NCBI RefSeq assembly: GCF_015476235.1
Contig: NZ_CP064338.1
Coordinates: forward strand, 3,596,001 to 3,660,000
Direction: 5' to 3'
From: Caldimonas thermodepolymerans
Lineage (GTDB): Bacteria; Pseudomonadota; Gammaproteobacteria; Burkholderiales; Burkholderiaceae_C
Length of the DNA: 64,000 nucleotides
The position numbers and the translations under genes were made by a program. Shown piece by piece: positions 46,701-55,371 of this stretch. The number at the start of each line of letters is the position of its first letter. Within the stretch, counting starts at the first letter, position 1. A model generated the notes under the pieces. It did no database searches, was not told the DNA's origin, and worked only from the letters and a program-made list of their open reading frames with translations.

Positions 46701-46724
46701 GCGCTGCTCGCCGGCGGCCGTTGA
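43716..46724 (+). CDS. putA: Bifunctional proline dehydrogenase / P5C dehydrogenase
   Basis: 1002 residues: a short (type A) PutA that begins directly with the arm region and has no ribbon-helix-helix DNA-binding domain. The FAD proline dehydrogenase barrel covers about 90-480 (ISIKLSALHPRYEPAQ, LTIDAEESERLELSLDL, RLVKGAYWDDEIKRAQ, TRKQHTDLAYLACAR). The aldehyde dehydrogenase part covers about 510-990 (ISPWNFPLAIFTGQVAAAL, FTGSTEVAK, IAETGGINAML with catalytic Glu, GQRCSALRLL with catalytic Cys). It converts proline to glutamate with channelling between sites. The start lies 28 bp after an inverted repeat, with GAGG upstream. Confidence 0.96.
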   Translation: MAADTPFPTPPERMRLPRPDRPEADVVQALLRQPALRWDAVRQAATPWVQAVREHPAPFWAMESLLKEYPLSRPEGLALMRLAEALLRVPDVETAMALAADQLGRARFDAGGGSAHPLLAGLSARVLELGRRLLPAEGSAPGLLQRLGAQTVVAAAVRALQLLGRQFVLGRHIDEALHEAQAQRAGQPALRFSFDMLGEGARTGRDAERYLAAYHHAIERIAREQPADAAPEQADGISIKLSALHPRYEPAQRQRLFAELLPRLWTLVERAARANMNLTIDAEESERLELSLDLFEALAARVAQAWPQWQGLGLAVQAYQTRSLEVVQEVARLAAAYRLRLMVRLVKGAYWDDEIKRAQELGLAGYPVYTRKQHTDLAYLACARVLLDHAPQVFPQFATHNAGTIAAVLQMARERGAAFEMQRLHGMGEGIYREVLKREPVALRVYAPVGEHRDLLAYLVRRLLENGANSSFVHQLADARVPLDALLVSPFNLQGDPGLPLPAALYGPARPNSASVDLACLADREPLYATARDTAVPTVPEADAAAVDAAMQRLHAGFARWDATPVAGRGAALRRAAEALEARRAEFCGLLVREARKVMADAVAEVREAVDFLRYYAAEAEQRFAPLALPGPTGESNELRLRGRGVFVCISPWNFPLAIFTGQVAAALVAGNSVAAKPAEQTPAVAQRMVALLHGCGVPEDALQLLHGPGETVGAALVRDARCAGVAFTGSTEVAKAIQRSLADKDGPIVPLIAETGGINAMLVDSTALPEQVVDAVIQSAFRSAGQRCSALRLLCLHVHIADAVLRMLAGAMQELVVGDPLQRSTDVGPVIDAQAHAALARHVARLDAQARLVARTPLPAGLAGDHLAPVAYEVRDIAEVREEVFGPVLHVVRWGSGELATPEAVIDRVNALGYGLTLGVQTRIEGRALQVAQRARVGNVYVNRNMIGAVVGVQPFGGEGLSGTGPKAGGPHYLLRFASEQTLTINTAAAGGNAALLAGGR

Positions 46725-46741
46725 TACGTACACTGCCGGGC

Positions 46742-47560
46742 ATGGACACGTCGACTGCAATTGCCTTCATCGGCGGCGGCAACATGGCCTCCGCCCTCAT
46801 CGGCGGGCTGCGCGCCAGCGGCCACGCCGCCTCGGACCTCATCGTCATCGAGCCCAGCGCCGAGCAGCGCGAGCGGCTGGCCCGGCAGTACGGCGTGCAG
46901 GCGCTGGCCGCCGCCGGCCCGGAGCTGGCGCGCGCCGGCACCGTGGTGTGGGCGGTCAAGCCCCAGCTGTTCAAGGCCGCGGCCGAGCCCTGCCGCGCAC
47001 ACCTGCCGCCGGCGCTGCACCTGAGCGTGATGGCCGGCATCCGCAGCGACGCGATCGTCGCGGCCACCGGCAGCGTGCGCGTGGTGCGCGCGATGCCCAA
47101 CACGCCGGCATTGATCGGCCAGGGCATCTCGGGGCTGTACGCGCGCCCGGAGGTGTCGGCCGGGGAACGCGAGGCGGTGGCGCAGCTGATGGCCCCCACC
47201 GGCCGCACCGTGTGGGTGGCGCAGGAGGCCGAGCTGGATGCGGTGACGGCGCTGTCGGGCTCGGGCCCGGCCTATGTCTTCTACTTCATCGAGGCGATGA
47301 TCGAGGCCGCGCAGGCCATGGGCCTGAGTGCGGACCAGGGCCGCGAGCTGGCGCTGGCCACCTTCGCCGGCGCGACGGAACTGGCGCGCCGCTCGGACGA
47401 GCCGCCCGAGGTGCTGCGCGAGCGCGTGACCTCCAAGGGCGGCACCACCTATGCCGCGCTGACCTCGATGGAGGCCGCGCAGGTCAAGCACGCCTTCATC
47501 CAGGCCATGCAGGCAGCCCGCCAGCGCGCCCAGGAGCTGGGCGACGAGTTCGGGCGCTGA
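46742..47560 (+). CDS. proC: Pyrroline-5-carboxylate reductase
   Basis: 272 residues. Rossmann start AIAFIGGGNMASALIGGL, VVWAVKPQLFK, VVRAMPNTPALIGQGISGL, and the conserved C-terminal domain ALSGSGPAYVFYFIEAMIEAA with RVTSKGGTTYAAL. It makes proline from P5C with NAD(P)H. It starts 17 bp after putA on the same strand, so enzymes for proline breakdown and for the last step of proline synthesis lie in tandem and may be cotranscribed. Confidence 0.95.
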   Translation: MDTSTAIAFIGGGNMASALIGGLRASGHAASDLIVIEPSAEQRERLARQYGVQALAAAGPELARAGTVVWAVKPQLFKAAAEPCRAHLPPALHLSVMAGIRSDAIVAATGSVRVVRAMPNTPALIGQGISGLYARPEVSAGEREAVAQLMAPTGRTVWVAQEAELDAVTALSGSGPAYVFYFIEAMIEAAQAMGLSADQGRELALATFAGATELARRSDEPPEVLRERVTSKGGTTYAALTSMEAAQVKHAFIQAMQAARQRAQELGDEFGR

Positions 47561-47575
47561 ATCCCGGCCGCACAG

Positions 47576-47616
47576 AAAAAGACGCGCCCGGCAGGCGTGA
47601 ACCTGCAAGGCGCGTC
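47576..47616 (-). terminator. Strong two-tier hairpin terminator in the proC-ubiA gap
   Basis: GACGCGCC (47581-47588) pairs with GGCGCGTC (47609-47616), and inside it GCAGG with CCTGC; the minus strand continues with five T (A at 47576-47580). It is 315 bases beyond the ubiA stop, and 15 bases after proC on the other strand, where it lacks a T tract. Confidence 0.85.
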
Positions 47617-47815
47617 GCAACGCGCGGTGCCCTGCCGCAATGAGAGCATCGGCCGAAGGATGCACCAGCGCCCGGGCCCGCAGTGCCCGCGCTTGTCGTC
47701 CCGGCAGGCGGCCTCCCTGGCATGGCTGCGGGCCAAGGCGAGGCGTTGAACCTCTCGCAAGCCACATGCCATGCCGGATGGCCCATCCGGGTGCACATTC
47801 GCGTCGTTGCGGGCA
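47576..47815 (-). ncRNA. Candidate structured small RNA (possibly 6S-like)
   Basis: On the minus strand TGCCCGC (47809-47815) pairs with GCGGGCA (47684-47690), enclosing GGCATGGC (47768-47775) paired with GCCATGCC (47719-47726). The apical part is a GCGAG-type hairpin around TTCAAC. The result is a rod of about 130 bases with internal bubbles, ended 70-100 bases later by a strong terminator that is far from any coding end. A rod with a central bubble is the shape of 6S RNA, but I cannot confirm conserved 6S positions by eye. The alternative is a long ubiA 3' UTR. Confidence 0.33.
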
Positions 47816-47930
47816 GCGCACCCGCAGGGTGGGCGGGCATTGCGCAGCGCGCCACAAGAATCCGACACGCGCGGCTACATGTGCCCGTCCAGGCTGGTGC
47901 AGCGCGAGGAAACGGTGCGCGTGCGCCGCG

Positions 47931-48791
47931 TCAGGCGCAGGCCGCGACCACCCCGACGAAGACGGCGAAGCCGACCCAGTGGTTGAGCCGGAAGGCACGG
48001 AAGCAGCCCTCGCGGGTGCGCCCGCGGATCAGCTGGTAGTGCCAGGCGACCTGCGCCGCGGCGGCCAGCAGGCCGAGCGCATAGGGCCAGCGCAGCTGCA
48101 GGTGCCAGCCGATCGCGCCCCAGGTGAGGAGGTAGGCGACGTACAGCGCCATCACCGCGACGACGTCATGGCGCCCGAAGGTGATCGCCGAGGTGCGGAT
48201 GCCGATCCTGAGGTCGTCGTCGCGGTCGACCATCGCGTACTCGGTGTCGTAGGCGATGACCCAGAACAGGTTGCCCAGCAGCAGCAGCCAGGCCAGCGCC
48301 GGCACCTGGTCCTGCACCGCGGCGAAGGCCATCGGGATGCCGAAGCTGAAGGCCACCCCGAGCACCGCCTGCGGCATCGAGAAGAAGCGCTTGGTGTACG
48401 GGTAGACGAGGGTGACGGCCAGCGCGACGAAGGACCACAGCACGGTGGTCCGGTTGGTCGTCAGCACCAGCGCGAACGAGACCAGCGCCAGCACGGCGCC
48501 CACGGCCAGCGCCTCGCGCGGCGAGACGGCGCCGCTGGTCACCGGGCGGTCGGTGGTGCGCTTGACGTGGCGGTCGAACTCGCGGTCGGCCACGTCGTTG
48601 ACCGCGCAGCCGGCCGAGCGCATCAGGAAGGTGCCGAGCGTGAAGACGGCCAGCAAATGCCAGCCCGGGAAGCCGCCGGCGGCGATCCACAGGGCGGCCA
48701 GCGTCGGCCACAGCAGCAGCAGCGAGCCGACCGGCTTGTCCCAGCGGATGAGTTGCAGGTAGAGCGGAAACTTCAGGTGCAGCGTGGACAT
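47931..48791 (-). CDS. ubiA: 4-hydroxybenzoate octaprenyltransferase
   Basis: 286 residues, integral membrane prenyltransferase with about eight to nine helices. The two Asp-rich motifs are present: NDVADREFD with [11 protein letters not shown], and [22 protein letters not shown]-terminal [21 protein letters not shown] is typical. It attaches the polyprenyl chain to 4-hydroxybenzoate in ubiquinone synthesis at the inner membrane. Encoded alone between the structured gap and dps. Confidence 0.95.
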   Translation of the reverse strand: MSTLHLKFPLYLQLIRWDKPVGSLLLLWPTLAALWIAAGGFPGWHLLAVFTLGTFLMRSAGCAVNDVADREFDRHVKRTTDRPVTSGAVSPREALAVGAVLALVSFALVLTTNRTTVLWSFVALAVTLVYPYTKRFFSMPQAVLGVAFSFGIPMAFAAVQDQVPALAWLLLLGNLFWVIAYDTEYAMVDRDDDLRIGIRTSAITFGRHDVVAVMALYVAYLLTWGAIGWHLQLRWPYALGLLAAAAQVAWHYQLIRGRTREGCFRAFRLNHWVGFAVFVGVVAACA

Positions 48792-48860
48792 GCCGCGAGT
48801 TTAGAACCGCGGCGCCCAGCGCGCCCGGGGGCCCGGGCCGCGACGGCCCGGGCGGCGCGA

Positions 48861-49376
48861 TCAGCTCTCGAGCAGGCTGCGCAGCATCCAGGCGGCCTTC
48901 TCGTGCACGTCCAGGCGCTGCGTCAGCAGGTCGGAGGTCGGCTCGTCGTTGGCCTTGTCGACCAGCGGGAACAGGTTGCGGGCGGTGCGCGCCACGCCTT
49001 CGTTGCCGACCACCAGGATGCGGATCATCTCCTCGGCCTTGGGCGGCTGGCTCGGCACGTCCGGCAGCGAGGTCAGCTTGCCGAAGTCCTTGTAGGAGGC
49101 CACCGCGACGTGGCCCAGCGCGCGGATGCGCTCGGCGATCGGGTCGACGGCGTTCCACAGCTCGGTGTACTGGGTCATGAACATCGCGTGCAGCGTGTTG
49201 AACATGGGCCCGGTCACGTTCCAGTGGAAGTTGTGGGTGGTCAGGTACAGCGTGTAGGTGTCGGCCAGCAGGCGGTTCAGGCCTTCGGCGATCGCGGCGC
49301 GGTCCTTGTCGGAAATGCCGATGTTGACCTGCGGTACGCCGGTCGCGGCGGCCTTGTTCTTGCTCTTGGTTGCCAT
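48861..49376 (-). CDS. dps: Dps-family DNA-binding ferritin
   Basis: 171 residues. Ferritin-like four-helix fold with the dimer-interface ferroxidase residues in [19 protein letters not shown] and [11 protein letters not shown] (His51, His63, Asp78 and Glu82 fit the family pattern). The Lys-rich N-terminus (ATKSKNKAA) may contact DNA. It oxidises and stores iron using peroxide, protecting DNA. It is directly downstream of oxyR on the same strand with a 66-bp gap, consistent with OxyR control or cotranscription. Confidence 0.93.
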   Translation of the reverse strand: MATKSKNKAAATGVPQVNIGISDKDRAAIAEGLNRLLADTYTLYLTTHNFHWNVTGPMFNTLHAMFMTQYTELWNAVDPIAERIRALGHVAVASYKDFGKLTSLPDVPSQPPKAEEMIRILVVGNEGVARTARNLFPLVDKANDEPTSDLLTQRLDVHEKAAWMLRSLLES

Positions 49377-49442
49377 GGGGGTCTTGCTCCTGGGGGTGGT
49401 TGAGGAATGAGGTCAGTCTATGCCAATGGTGCCGCGCCTGCA

Positions 49443-50363
49443 TCACGAAAGCCGGCGCACGCCCGGCAGCTCGCAGGCGTAGATCGCGTTGCGCAGCGCC
49501 GCGATCGCCTCGTAGCGGGTGAAGGTGCGCCGCCAGGCCAGCACCACGCGGCGCGTGGGCGTCGGCTCGGCAAAGGGAATGTAGGCCACGTGCGGGTGCG
49601 GTTCCTTGGGCACGCTCAACTGCGGCACGACGGTCACGCCCATGCCGGAGGCCACCATGTGCTTGATGGTCTCCAGCGACGAGCCTTCGAAGCTCTTGCG
49701 GATGCCTTCGGCGTCGCTGGAGAAGCGCGCGAACTCGGGGCAGACCTCCAGCACGTGGTCGCGGAAGCAGTGCCCGGTGCCCAGCAGCAGCATGGTCTCG
49801 CGCTTGAGCTCCTCGGAGGCGATGCGCTCGCGCTGCGCGAGCGGATGGCTGCGCGGCACGGCCACCATGAACGGCTCGTCGTACAGGGGCGCCAGCGCCA
49901 GCCCGGTGTCGGGGAAGGGCTCGGCCATGATGGCAGCGTCCAGCTCGCCGGTGCGCAGCATCTCCAGCAGCTTGACGGTGAAGTTCTCCTGCAGCATCAG
50001 CGGCATCTGCGGCACCCGCTCGATGGTCTGCTTGACCAGGTCGGGCAGCAGGTAGGGCGCGACGGTGTAGATCACGCCCAGGCGCAGCGGGCCGGCCAGC
50101 GGGTCCTTGCCGCGCTTGGCGATCTCCTTGATCGCGGCGGCCTGGTCGAGCACGGCCTGGGCCTGGCGCACGATCTCCTCGCCCAGCGGCGTCACGGTCA
50201 CCTCGGAGGCACCGCGCTCGAAGATCTTGACGTCCAGCTCGTCCTCGAGCTTCTTGACCGCGACGCTCAGGGTCGGCTGCGACACGAAGCAGGCTTCCGC
50301 CGCCCGCCCAAAGTGCCGCTCGCGAGCGACAGCGACGATGTAGCGCAGTTCGGTCAGGGTCAT
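49443..50363 (-). CDS. oxyR: Hydrogen-peroxide-sensing LysR regulator OxyR
   Basis: 306 residues. HTH: MTLTELRYIVAVARERHFGRAA and FVSQPTLSVAVKKLEDEL, the OxyR-type start. The redox pair is in GTGHCFRDHVLEVCPE, with cysteines at 199 and 208, the same numbers as in E. coli OxyR; peroxide forms the disulfide that switches it to activator. The effector domain follows (GPLRLGVIYTVAPYLLP). Encoded upstream of dps and downstream of recG, a common betaproteobacterial order. A partial OxyR-like site lies in its own leader. Confidence 0.97.
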   Translation of the reverse strand: MTLTELRYIVAVARERHFGRAAEACFVSQPTLSVAVKKLEDELDVKIFERGASEVTVTPLGEEIVRQAQAVLDQAAAIKEIAKRGKDPLAGPLRLGVIYTVAPYLLPDLVKQTIERVPQMPLMLQENFTVKLLEMLRTGELDAAIMAEPFPDTGLALAPLYDEPFMVAVPRSHPLAQRERIASEELKRETMLLLGTGHCFRDHVLEVCPEFARFSSDAEGIRKSFEGSSLETIKHMVASGMGVTVVPQLSVPKEPHPHVAYIPFAEPTPTRRVVLAWRRTFTRYEAIAALRNAIYACELPGVRRLS

Positions 50364-50385
50364 GACGTCTCTCCCGTGCCGGGGG

Positions 50386-50411
50386 CAAGCAAAAAACTAT
50401 CGCAAGGATGG
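50386..50411. promoter_or_regulatory. Partial OxyR-like site upstream of oxyR
   Basis: On the minus strand CCAT-N7-ATAG-N7-CTTG (plus: 50386-50411) matches part of the ATAG-N7-CTAT tetrad pattern of OxyR sites and overlaps the likely promoter. Two of the elements are imperfect. Candidate for autoregulation. Confidence 0.35.
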
Positions 50412-50471
50412 CGCGATTGTGCGCGCACCGGCCAGGGTACCGGTAGTGCGGGGGTACTCCCCTGACCGGGC

Positions 50472-52532
50472 TCAGGCCTTGAGGTACTCGGACCTGCCGC
50501 CCAGCCAGCGGGCCACGTGGGCCGCGGCGGCCTGCGGGTGGCGCTCGAGCAGCAGCTGCGCGGCGCTGCGTGCGCGCGCCACCCAGGGCGCGTCCTCCTG
50601 CAGGTCGGCAAAGCGCAGCAGCGGCGCGCCGGACTGGCGCGCGCCGAGGAACTCGCCCGGGCCGCGGATCTCCAGGTCGCGGCGCGCGATCTCGAAGCCG
50701 TCGTTGGTCTCGACCATGGCCTTCAGGCGCGCCTTGCCGGTGTCCGACAGCGGCGGGGTGTACAGCAGCACGCACACGCTGGCCACCGCGCCGCGGCCGA
50801 CCCGCCCGCGCAGCTGGTGCAGCTGCGACAGCCCGAAGCGCTCGGCGTGCTCGATCACCATCAGGCTGGCGTTGGGCACGTCCACGCCGACCTCGATCAC
50901 GGTGGTGGAGACCAGCACGCTCATCTGCCCCTGGCTGAACAGCGACATCACCGCGGCCTTCTCGGCCGGCGGCATGCGCCCGTGCAGCAGCCCGACCATG
51001 TGCCCGGACAGGGCCTCGCTCAGCTGCGCGTGGGTCTCGGTGGCGTTCTGCAGGTCCAGCTTCTCGCTTTCCTCGATCAGCGGGCAGACCCAGTAGACCT
51101 GCCGGCCCTGCCCGACCTCGTGGCGGATGCGCTCGATCACCTCGGCGCGCCGGGCGTCGGAGAACACCTTGGTGACGATGGGCATGCGCCCGGGCGGCAG
51201 CTCGTCGATGGTGCTGACGTCCAGGTCCGCGTAGTAGGTCATCGCCAGGGTGCGCGGGATCGGCGTGGCGCTCATCATCAGCAGGTGCGGCTCCAGCCCG
51301 CGGCCCTGCAGCTTCTGGCGCAGCTGCAGGCGCTGCTGCACGCCGAAGCGGTGCTGCTCGTCGATGATGGCCAGGCCCAGCCGGGCGAACTCGACCTGGT
51401 CCTGGATCACCGCATGGGTGCCGACCACCAGCGAGGCGGCGCCGCTGGCCACGCGCTCGAGCATCTCGCGGCGCGCGCGGCCCTTCTGGCTGCCGGTCAG
51501 CCAGGCCACGCCCACGCCCAGCGGCTCCAGCCAGCCGACCAGCTTGCGGAAATGCTGCTCGGCCAGAATCTCGGTGGGCGCCATCAGCGCGCACTGCCAG
51601 CCCGCGCCGACGGCCACCGCCGCGGCCAGCGCCGCCACCACCGTCTTGCCGGAGCCGACGTCGCCCTGCAGCAGCCGGTGCATGGGCTGCGGGCGGGCCA
51701 GGTCCTGCGCGATCTCCTCGACCACGCGGCGCTGCGCCTCGGTGAGCCGGAACGGCAGCGCGGCGAGCAGCCGCTCGTGCAGCCCCTCGCGTTCGGCGCG
51801 CAGCGGCGGCGCCTGCAGGCGCGCGCGCTCGCGCTGGGCCTGCAGCTGCGACAGCTGCTGGGCCAGCAGCTCCTCGAACTTGAGCCGCAGCCAGGCGGGG
51901 TGGCTGCGGTCCTCCAGCGTCGCGAGCGACACCCTGGGCGACGGATGGTGCAGGAAGTGCAGCGCCTCGCGCAGCGTCGGCAGGCCGGGCGGCACCACCT
52001 CGGGCGGCAACACCTCGGACAGGTCGGCACGCGCCAGCGCCGCGCCCACCGCCTTGCGCAGGTAGGCCTGCGGCAGCTGGGCCGAGGCCGGGTAGACCGG
52101 CGTCAGCGCCTCGGCCAGCGGGGTGTCGGGCGTGACCGCCTTGAAGCTCGGGTGCACCATCTCGCGGCCGAGGAAGCCGCCGCGCAGCTCGCCGCGCGCG
52201 CGGATGCGCTGGCCCACCGCGAGCGTCTTCTGGTGCGAGGGGTAGAAGCTGAAGAAGCGCAGCCGCACGGTGTCGCTGCCGTCGTCCAGCGTGACGACCA
52301 GCTGGCGGCGCGGGCGCAGGCTGACCTGGCTGTCGGTCACCACGCCCTCGACCTGCACCGTGTCGCCGTCGCGCGCGTCGGCCAGCCGGGTGATGCGCGT
52401 CTCGTCCTCGTAGCGCAGCGGCAGGTGCAGCGCAAGGTCGATGTCGCGCACCAGGCCGAGCTTCTCCAGCGCCTTCTGCGGCGCGGACTTCTCGCGCTTG
52501 GCGGCAGGGGGGGAATCCGGGGCCGACGACAT
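50472..52532 (-). CDS. recG: ATP-dependent DNA helicase RecG
   Basis: 686 residues from MSSAPDSPP at 52532; an in-frame ATG at 52595 would add a weak leader and lies closer to queA. N-terminal wedge/OB domain (about 60-180; [20 protein letters not shown]), then SF2 helicase motifs: [12 protein letters not shown], Walker [50 protein letters not shown], and the C-terminal [14 protein letters not shown] with [10 protein letters not shown]. It remodels stalled replication forks and branched DNA. Divergent from queA. Confidence 0.95.
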   Translation of the reverse strand: MSSAPDSPPAAKREKSAPQKALEKLGLVRDIDLALHLPLRYEDETRITRLADARDGDTVQVEGVVTDSQVSLRPRRQLVVTLDDGSDTVRLRFFSFYPSHQKTLAVGQRIRARGELRGGFLGREMVHPSFKAVTPDTPLAEALTPVYPASAQLPQAYLRKAVGAALARADLSEVLPPEVVPPGLPTLREALHFLHHPSPRVSLATLEDRSHPAWLRLKFEELLAQQLSQLQAQRERARLQAPPLRAEREGLHERLLAALPFRLTEAQRRVVEEIAQDLARPQPMHRLLQGDVGSGKTVVAALAAAVAVGAGWQCALMAPTEILAEQHFRKLVGWLEPLGVGVAWLTGSQKGRARREMLERVASGAASLVVGTHAVIQDQVEFARLGLAIIDEQHRFGVQQRLQLRQKLQGRGLEPHLLMMSATPIPRTLAMTYYADLDVSTIDELPPGRMPIVTKVFSDARRAEVIERIRHEVGQGRQVYWVCPLIEESEKLDLQNATETHAQLSEALSGHMVGLLHGRMPPAEKAAVMSLFSQGQMSVLVSTTVIEVGVDVPNASLMVIEHAERFGLSQLHQLRGRVGRGAVASVCVLLYTPPLSDTGKARLKAMVETNDGFEIARRDLEIRGPGEFLGARQSGAPLLRFADLQEDAPWVARARSAAQLLLERHPQAAAAHVARWLGGRSEYLKA

Positions 52533-52624
52533 GGCCTGCATTCTGCCCGCGCCCGGCGGGGCCGGCGCGTGAGGGACAATCGCCGCTTCTTCCACGGGAA
52601 CGGGTCCGTCCGGCCCTCCATCCG

Positions 52625-53665
52625 ATGCAACGCACCTACACCCTGAGCGACTTCGACTTCGCTCTGCCTGCCGAACTCATCGCCCAGCATCCGGCCCCGC
52701 AGCGCAGCGCCTCGCGCCTGCTGGACGCCACCGGGGACGCCCCCGCCGACCGCGTGTTCCGCGACCTGCCGCAACGCCTCGCGCCCGGCGACCTGCTGGT
52801 GTTCAACGACACCCGCGTCATCAAGGCGCGCCTGTACGGCGCCAAGGCCACCGGCGGCAGCGTCGAGGCACTGGTCGAGCGCATCCTGCCCGGCCACGAG
52901 GTGCTGGCACACCTGCGCGCGAGCAAGTCGCCGCGCCCGGGCACGGTGGTGCGCTTCGCCGGGACCTTCGACGCCGAGGTGCTGGGCCGTGGCGGCCCGG
53001 ACGGCGGGCTGTTCCACCTGCGCTTTCCCGACGACCCGCTGGTGCTGCTGGAGCGCCACGGCCACGTGCCGCTGCCGCCCTACATCACCCACGCCGACAC
53101 CGACGAGGACGAGCGCCGCTACCAGACCGTGTTCGCCGACAAGCCGGGCGCGGTGGCCGCGCCGACCGCGGCGCTGCACTTCGACGACGCGGTGCTGCAG
53201 GGGCTGGCGCAGCGCGGCGTGCGCACCGCCAACGTGACGCTGCACGTGGGCGCGGGCACCTTCCAGCCGGTGCGCACCGAGAACCTGGCCGAGCACCGCA
53301 TGCACACCGAATGGTTCGAGGTGCCGGCGGCGACCGTGCAGGCCATCGAGGCCACCCATGCGACCGGCGGCCGGGTGGTGTCGGTGGGCACCACGACGCT
53401 GCGCGCGCTGGAATCGGCCGCACGTGGCGGCGCGCTGCGCGCCGGCTGCGCCGAGACCGACATCTTCATCACGCCGGGCTTCGAGTTCCGCGTGGTGGAC
53501 CTGCTGATCACCAACTTCCATCTGCCCAAGAGCACGCTGATGATGCTGGTCAGCGCCTTCGCCGGCTACGAGCGCGTCATGGCGCTGTACCGCCACGCGA
53601 TCGCGCAGCGCTACCGCTTCTTCAGCTACGGCGACGCGATGCTGCTGGACCGGCGCCCGGCCTGA
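52625..53665 (+). CDS. queA: S-adenosylmethionine:tRNA ribosyltransferase-isomerase
   Basis: 346 residues. [49 protein letters not shown](T)[29 protein letters not shown] and [17 protein letters not shown] are all QueA signatures. It adds the cyclopentene moiety to 7-aminomethyl-7-deazaguanine in tRNA during queuosine synthesis. The partner tgt is in the same orientation but 8.9 kb downstream, separated by an unrelated envelope/signalling module. Confidence 0.96.
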   Translation: MQRTYTLSDFDFALPAELIAQHPAPQRSASRLLDATGDAPADRVFRDLPQRLAPGDLLVFNDTRVIKARLYGAKATGGSVEALVERILPGHEVLAHLRASKSPRPGTVVRFAGTFDAEVLGRGGPDGGLFHLRFPDDPLVLLERHGHVPLPPYITHADTDEDERRYQTVFADKPGAVAAPTAALHFDDAVLQGLAQRGVRTANVTLHVGAGTFQPVRTENLAEHRMHTEWFEVPAATVQAIEATHATGGRVVSVGTTTLRALESAARGGALRAGCAETDIFITPGFEFRVVDLLITNFHLPKSTLMMLVSAFAGYERVMALYRHAIAQRYRFFSYGDAMLLDRRPA

Positions 53666-53683
53666 GGCCGGCGCCGGCCGGCG

Positions 53684-55369
53684 TCAGTCGAAGCTGATCC
53701 GGTCGCCGTTCTTGACGAAGCGCAGCACGCGCGCCCTCTCGCCCGAACGCGTCAGCACGCCGGTGCGCACCTGCGAGTGGCCCCCCGCGGCGTTGACCGT
53801 GACGACGTAGCGCGTCGGTTTCCTGCCGGCATGGAGCTTGACGTCCACGAAGTATGAGCCGTCCGGCGCATTGCCGTTCCAGTAGATGTTCTCGGGGCCG
53901 AAGCCGTCGCGGTCGTCGCGGTCCAGGCGCCCGCCGCTGGCGCTGGAAGGACGAGCGAAGTAGATCGTCTGGCCGCCGGGTTCGCGCACGTGCAGGTCCA
54001 CGTCGGTGCCGTCGGTGTTCCACGACAGCGAGATCTGCAGCGTGCCCGAGCCCAGCTTCAGCGCCTTCAGGCACGCCTTCTCGGTGTTGCTGACCTGCCC
54101 GGCGCGGTCCTCCACCGCGAACAGCACGCAGAAGTTGCCGGCCAGCAGCTCGGTGGGCAGGCGCAGCGCGACCTCGCCGTCGCATTCGGTGCCGGCGGCG
54201 GCGCTGTCCAGGCGCAGGTGGCGGCTCGCGCCCTCGACCTGGACATAGGTGCGCCGCAGCGGCTGCCGCGCATGGCATTCGAACGGGATCTGCGCGGTGC
54301 TGCCGTTGGAGGTGGTGACCTCGCGCACCAGCGCGCGGATGCGCGGGCGGCTGTCCGGGGTGCCGCTGGCCGCCGGCAGGCCGCCGTAGGTGGCGGTGGC
54401 GCCGTCCATCGTGACCGCGCGCGACAGCGCTTGCGGGTTGCGCGGGTCGATGCCGCCCTGGCGGCCGGTGCCGGTGCCGGCGGTGCGGTCCAGCGGGTCG
54501 GCGGACGCGTCGCAGTCACCGGTCGCGCCGGCGGTGCGGTCCAGCGGATCCACCGGGCCGCCGCGGCAGCCGGCGGCCGCGCGCGGCGCCCGGCGCTCGG
54601 GCTCGTCGTCCTGCGAGGCGGGTGCCTCCTGCGGCTTGTGCCCCTTGCGCGGAGCGCACCAGGACGGCCGCAGCGCGGCCCCCCCGTCGCACACCTCGCG
54701 GATCGCGCGGCTGAGGGCGCTGGTGTTGCCCACCGAGCTGAGGTTGGCGCAGAACACCGAGGCGCCGACGATGGTCGGCGCCAGCGTCAGCTCGCCGCGC
54801 ATCAGCGTCTTCGCGGTGCCGGCCGAGGCCCATGCCGGCGGCGACGCCACGCAGTGGTAGACCCGGCCCGTCCCGGTGGCATGCACCTGCGGGGCCGCGG
54901 TGTGGAACAGCTTCGCCCAGTCCGGGCTGCCCGGCACGTTGTACGACGGCGTGCCCTGCCGGGTGGGGCTGCCCGAATCCAGGCGCAGCCAGGGAAACGC
55001 GGCCACGCCGGGGGTGCGCACGCCGGCATCCATCACCACGTGCAGCTCCAGGCGCCGCGCCGCCTCGTGCAGCGCCGGCGGCAGGTTGGCCCGCCAGGCG
55101 ACGGTGCCCGCTGGGGTGGCGATCGCGAAGTCGGTCACCTTCCAGTCCGCCAGCACGGCATTCACCGCGGCTTCGCCCATCAGGCTGAACAGGCGCCAGT
55201 GCAGCGTGTACTCGATGCACAGGTGGCGCAGCACGCCCTGCGGCTGGGGCGAGAAGCAGACGCGCTCCTTGTCGAACGCGCCGCGGAAGTCCGCCGCCTG
55301 GGCCGCGCCGCCGAGCAGCAGGGCCAGCACCATTGCCGGGACACCCCGCCAGCGCACGGTCGCCCCCAT
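53684..55369 (-). CDS. Exported DUF2135 (YfaP-like) protein
   Basis: 561 residues with an N-terminal signal (VPAMVLALLLGGAAQA). The first ~230 residues have no family I recognise and contain several Cys. A low-complexity middle holds two copies of DPLDRTAG. The C-terminal ~110 residues form a DUF2135 domain: LQISLSWNTDGTDVDLHVREPGG, then DRDDRDGFGPENIYWNGNAPDGSYFVDV, a beta-sandwich with Asp-rich, probably calcium-binding, loops. Third gene of a leftward set after the TPR-like lipoprotein and the exported WD40 protein; it starts 2 bp after the WD40 stop. Role unknown; perhaps periplasmic adhesion or envelope maintenance. Confidence 0.78.
   Translation of the reverse strand: MGATVRWRGVPAMVLALLLGGAAQAADFRGAFDKERVCFSPQPQGVLRHLCIEYTLHWRLFSLMGEAAVNAVLADWKVTDFAIATPAGTVAWRANLPPALHEAARRLELHVVMDAGVRTPGVAAFPWLRLDSGSPTRQGTPSYNVPGSPDWAKLFHTAAPQVHATGTGRVYHCVASPPAWASAGTAKTLMRGELTLAPTIVGASVFCANLSSVGNTSALSRAIREVCDGGAALRPSWCAPRKGHKPQEAPASQDDEPERRAPRAAAGCRGGPVDPLDRTAGATGDCDASADPLDRTAGTGTGRQGGIDPRNPQALSRAVTMDGATATYGGLPAASGTPDSRPRIRALVREVTTSNGSTAQIPFECHARQPLRRTYVQVEGASRHLRLDSAAAGTECDGEVALRLPTELLAGNFCVLFAVEDRAGQVSNTEKACLKALKLGSGTLQISLSWNTDGTDVDLHVREPGGQTIYFARPSSASGGRLDRDDRDGFGPENIYWNGNAPDGSYFVDVKLHAGRKPTRYVVTVNAAGGHSQVRTGVLTRSGERARVLRFVKNGDRISFD
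54479..54547. repeat. In-frame 18-bp direct repeat inside the DUF2135 gene
   Basis: GGCGGTGCGGTCCAGCGG occurs at 54479-54496 and 54530-54547, 51 bp (17 codons) apart. It encodes the repeated DPLDRTA element in the linker before the C-terminal domain, so the unit could expand or contract without changing frame. Confidence 0.75.
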
Positions 55370-55371
55370 GC

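Larger units (their letters stand above)
47561..47930. other. 370-bp gap between proC and ubiA
   Basis: No convincing coding frame on either strand. It holds a strong minus-strand terminator (47576-47616) and, in 47684-47815, several long-range complementary segments that can fold into a rod. See the ncRNA entry. Confidence 0.7.

Noticed and set aside
47449-47868. Small minus-strand open frame in the proC-ubiA gap
   Set aside because: No Shine-Dalgarno, many Cys and Arg residues of shadow type, overlap with the proC 3' end, and it crosses the strong terminator.
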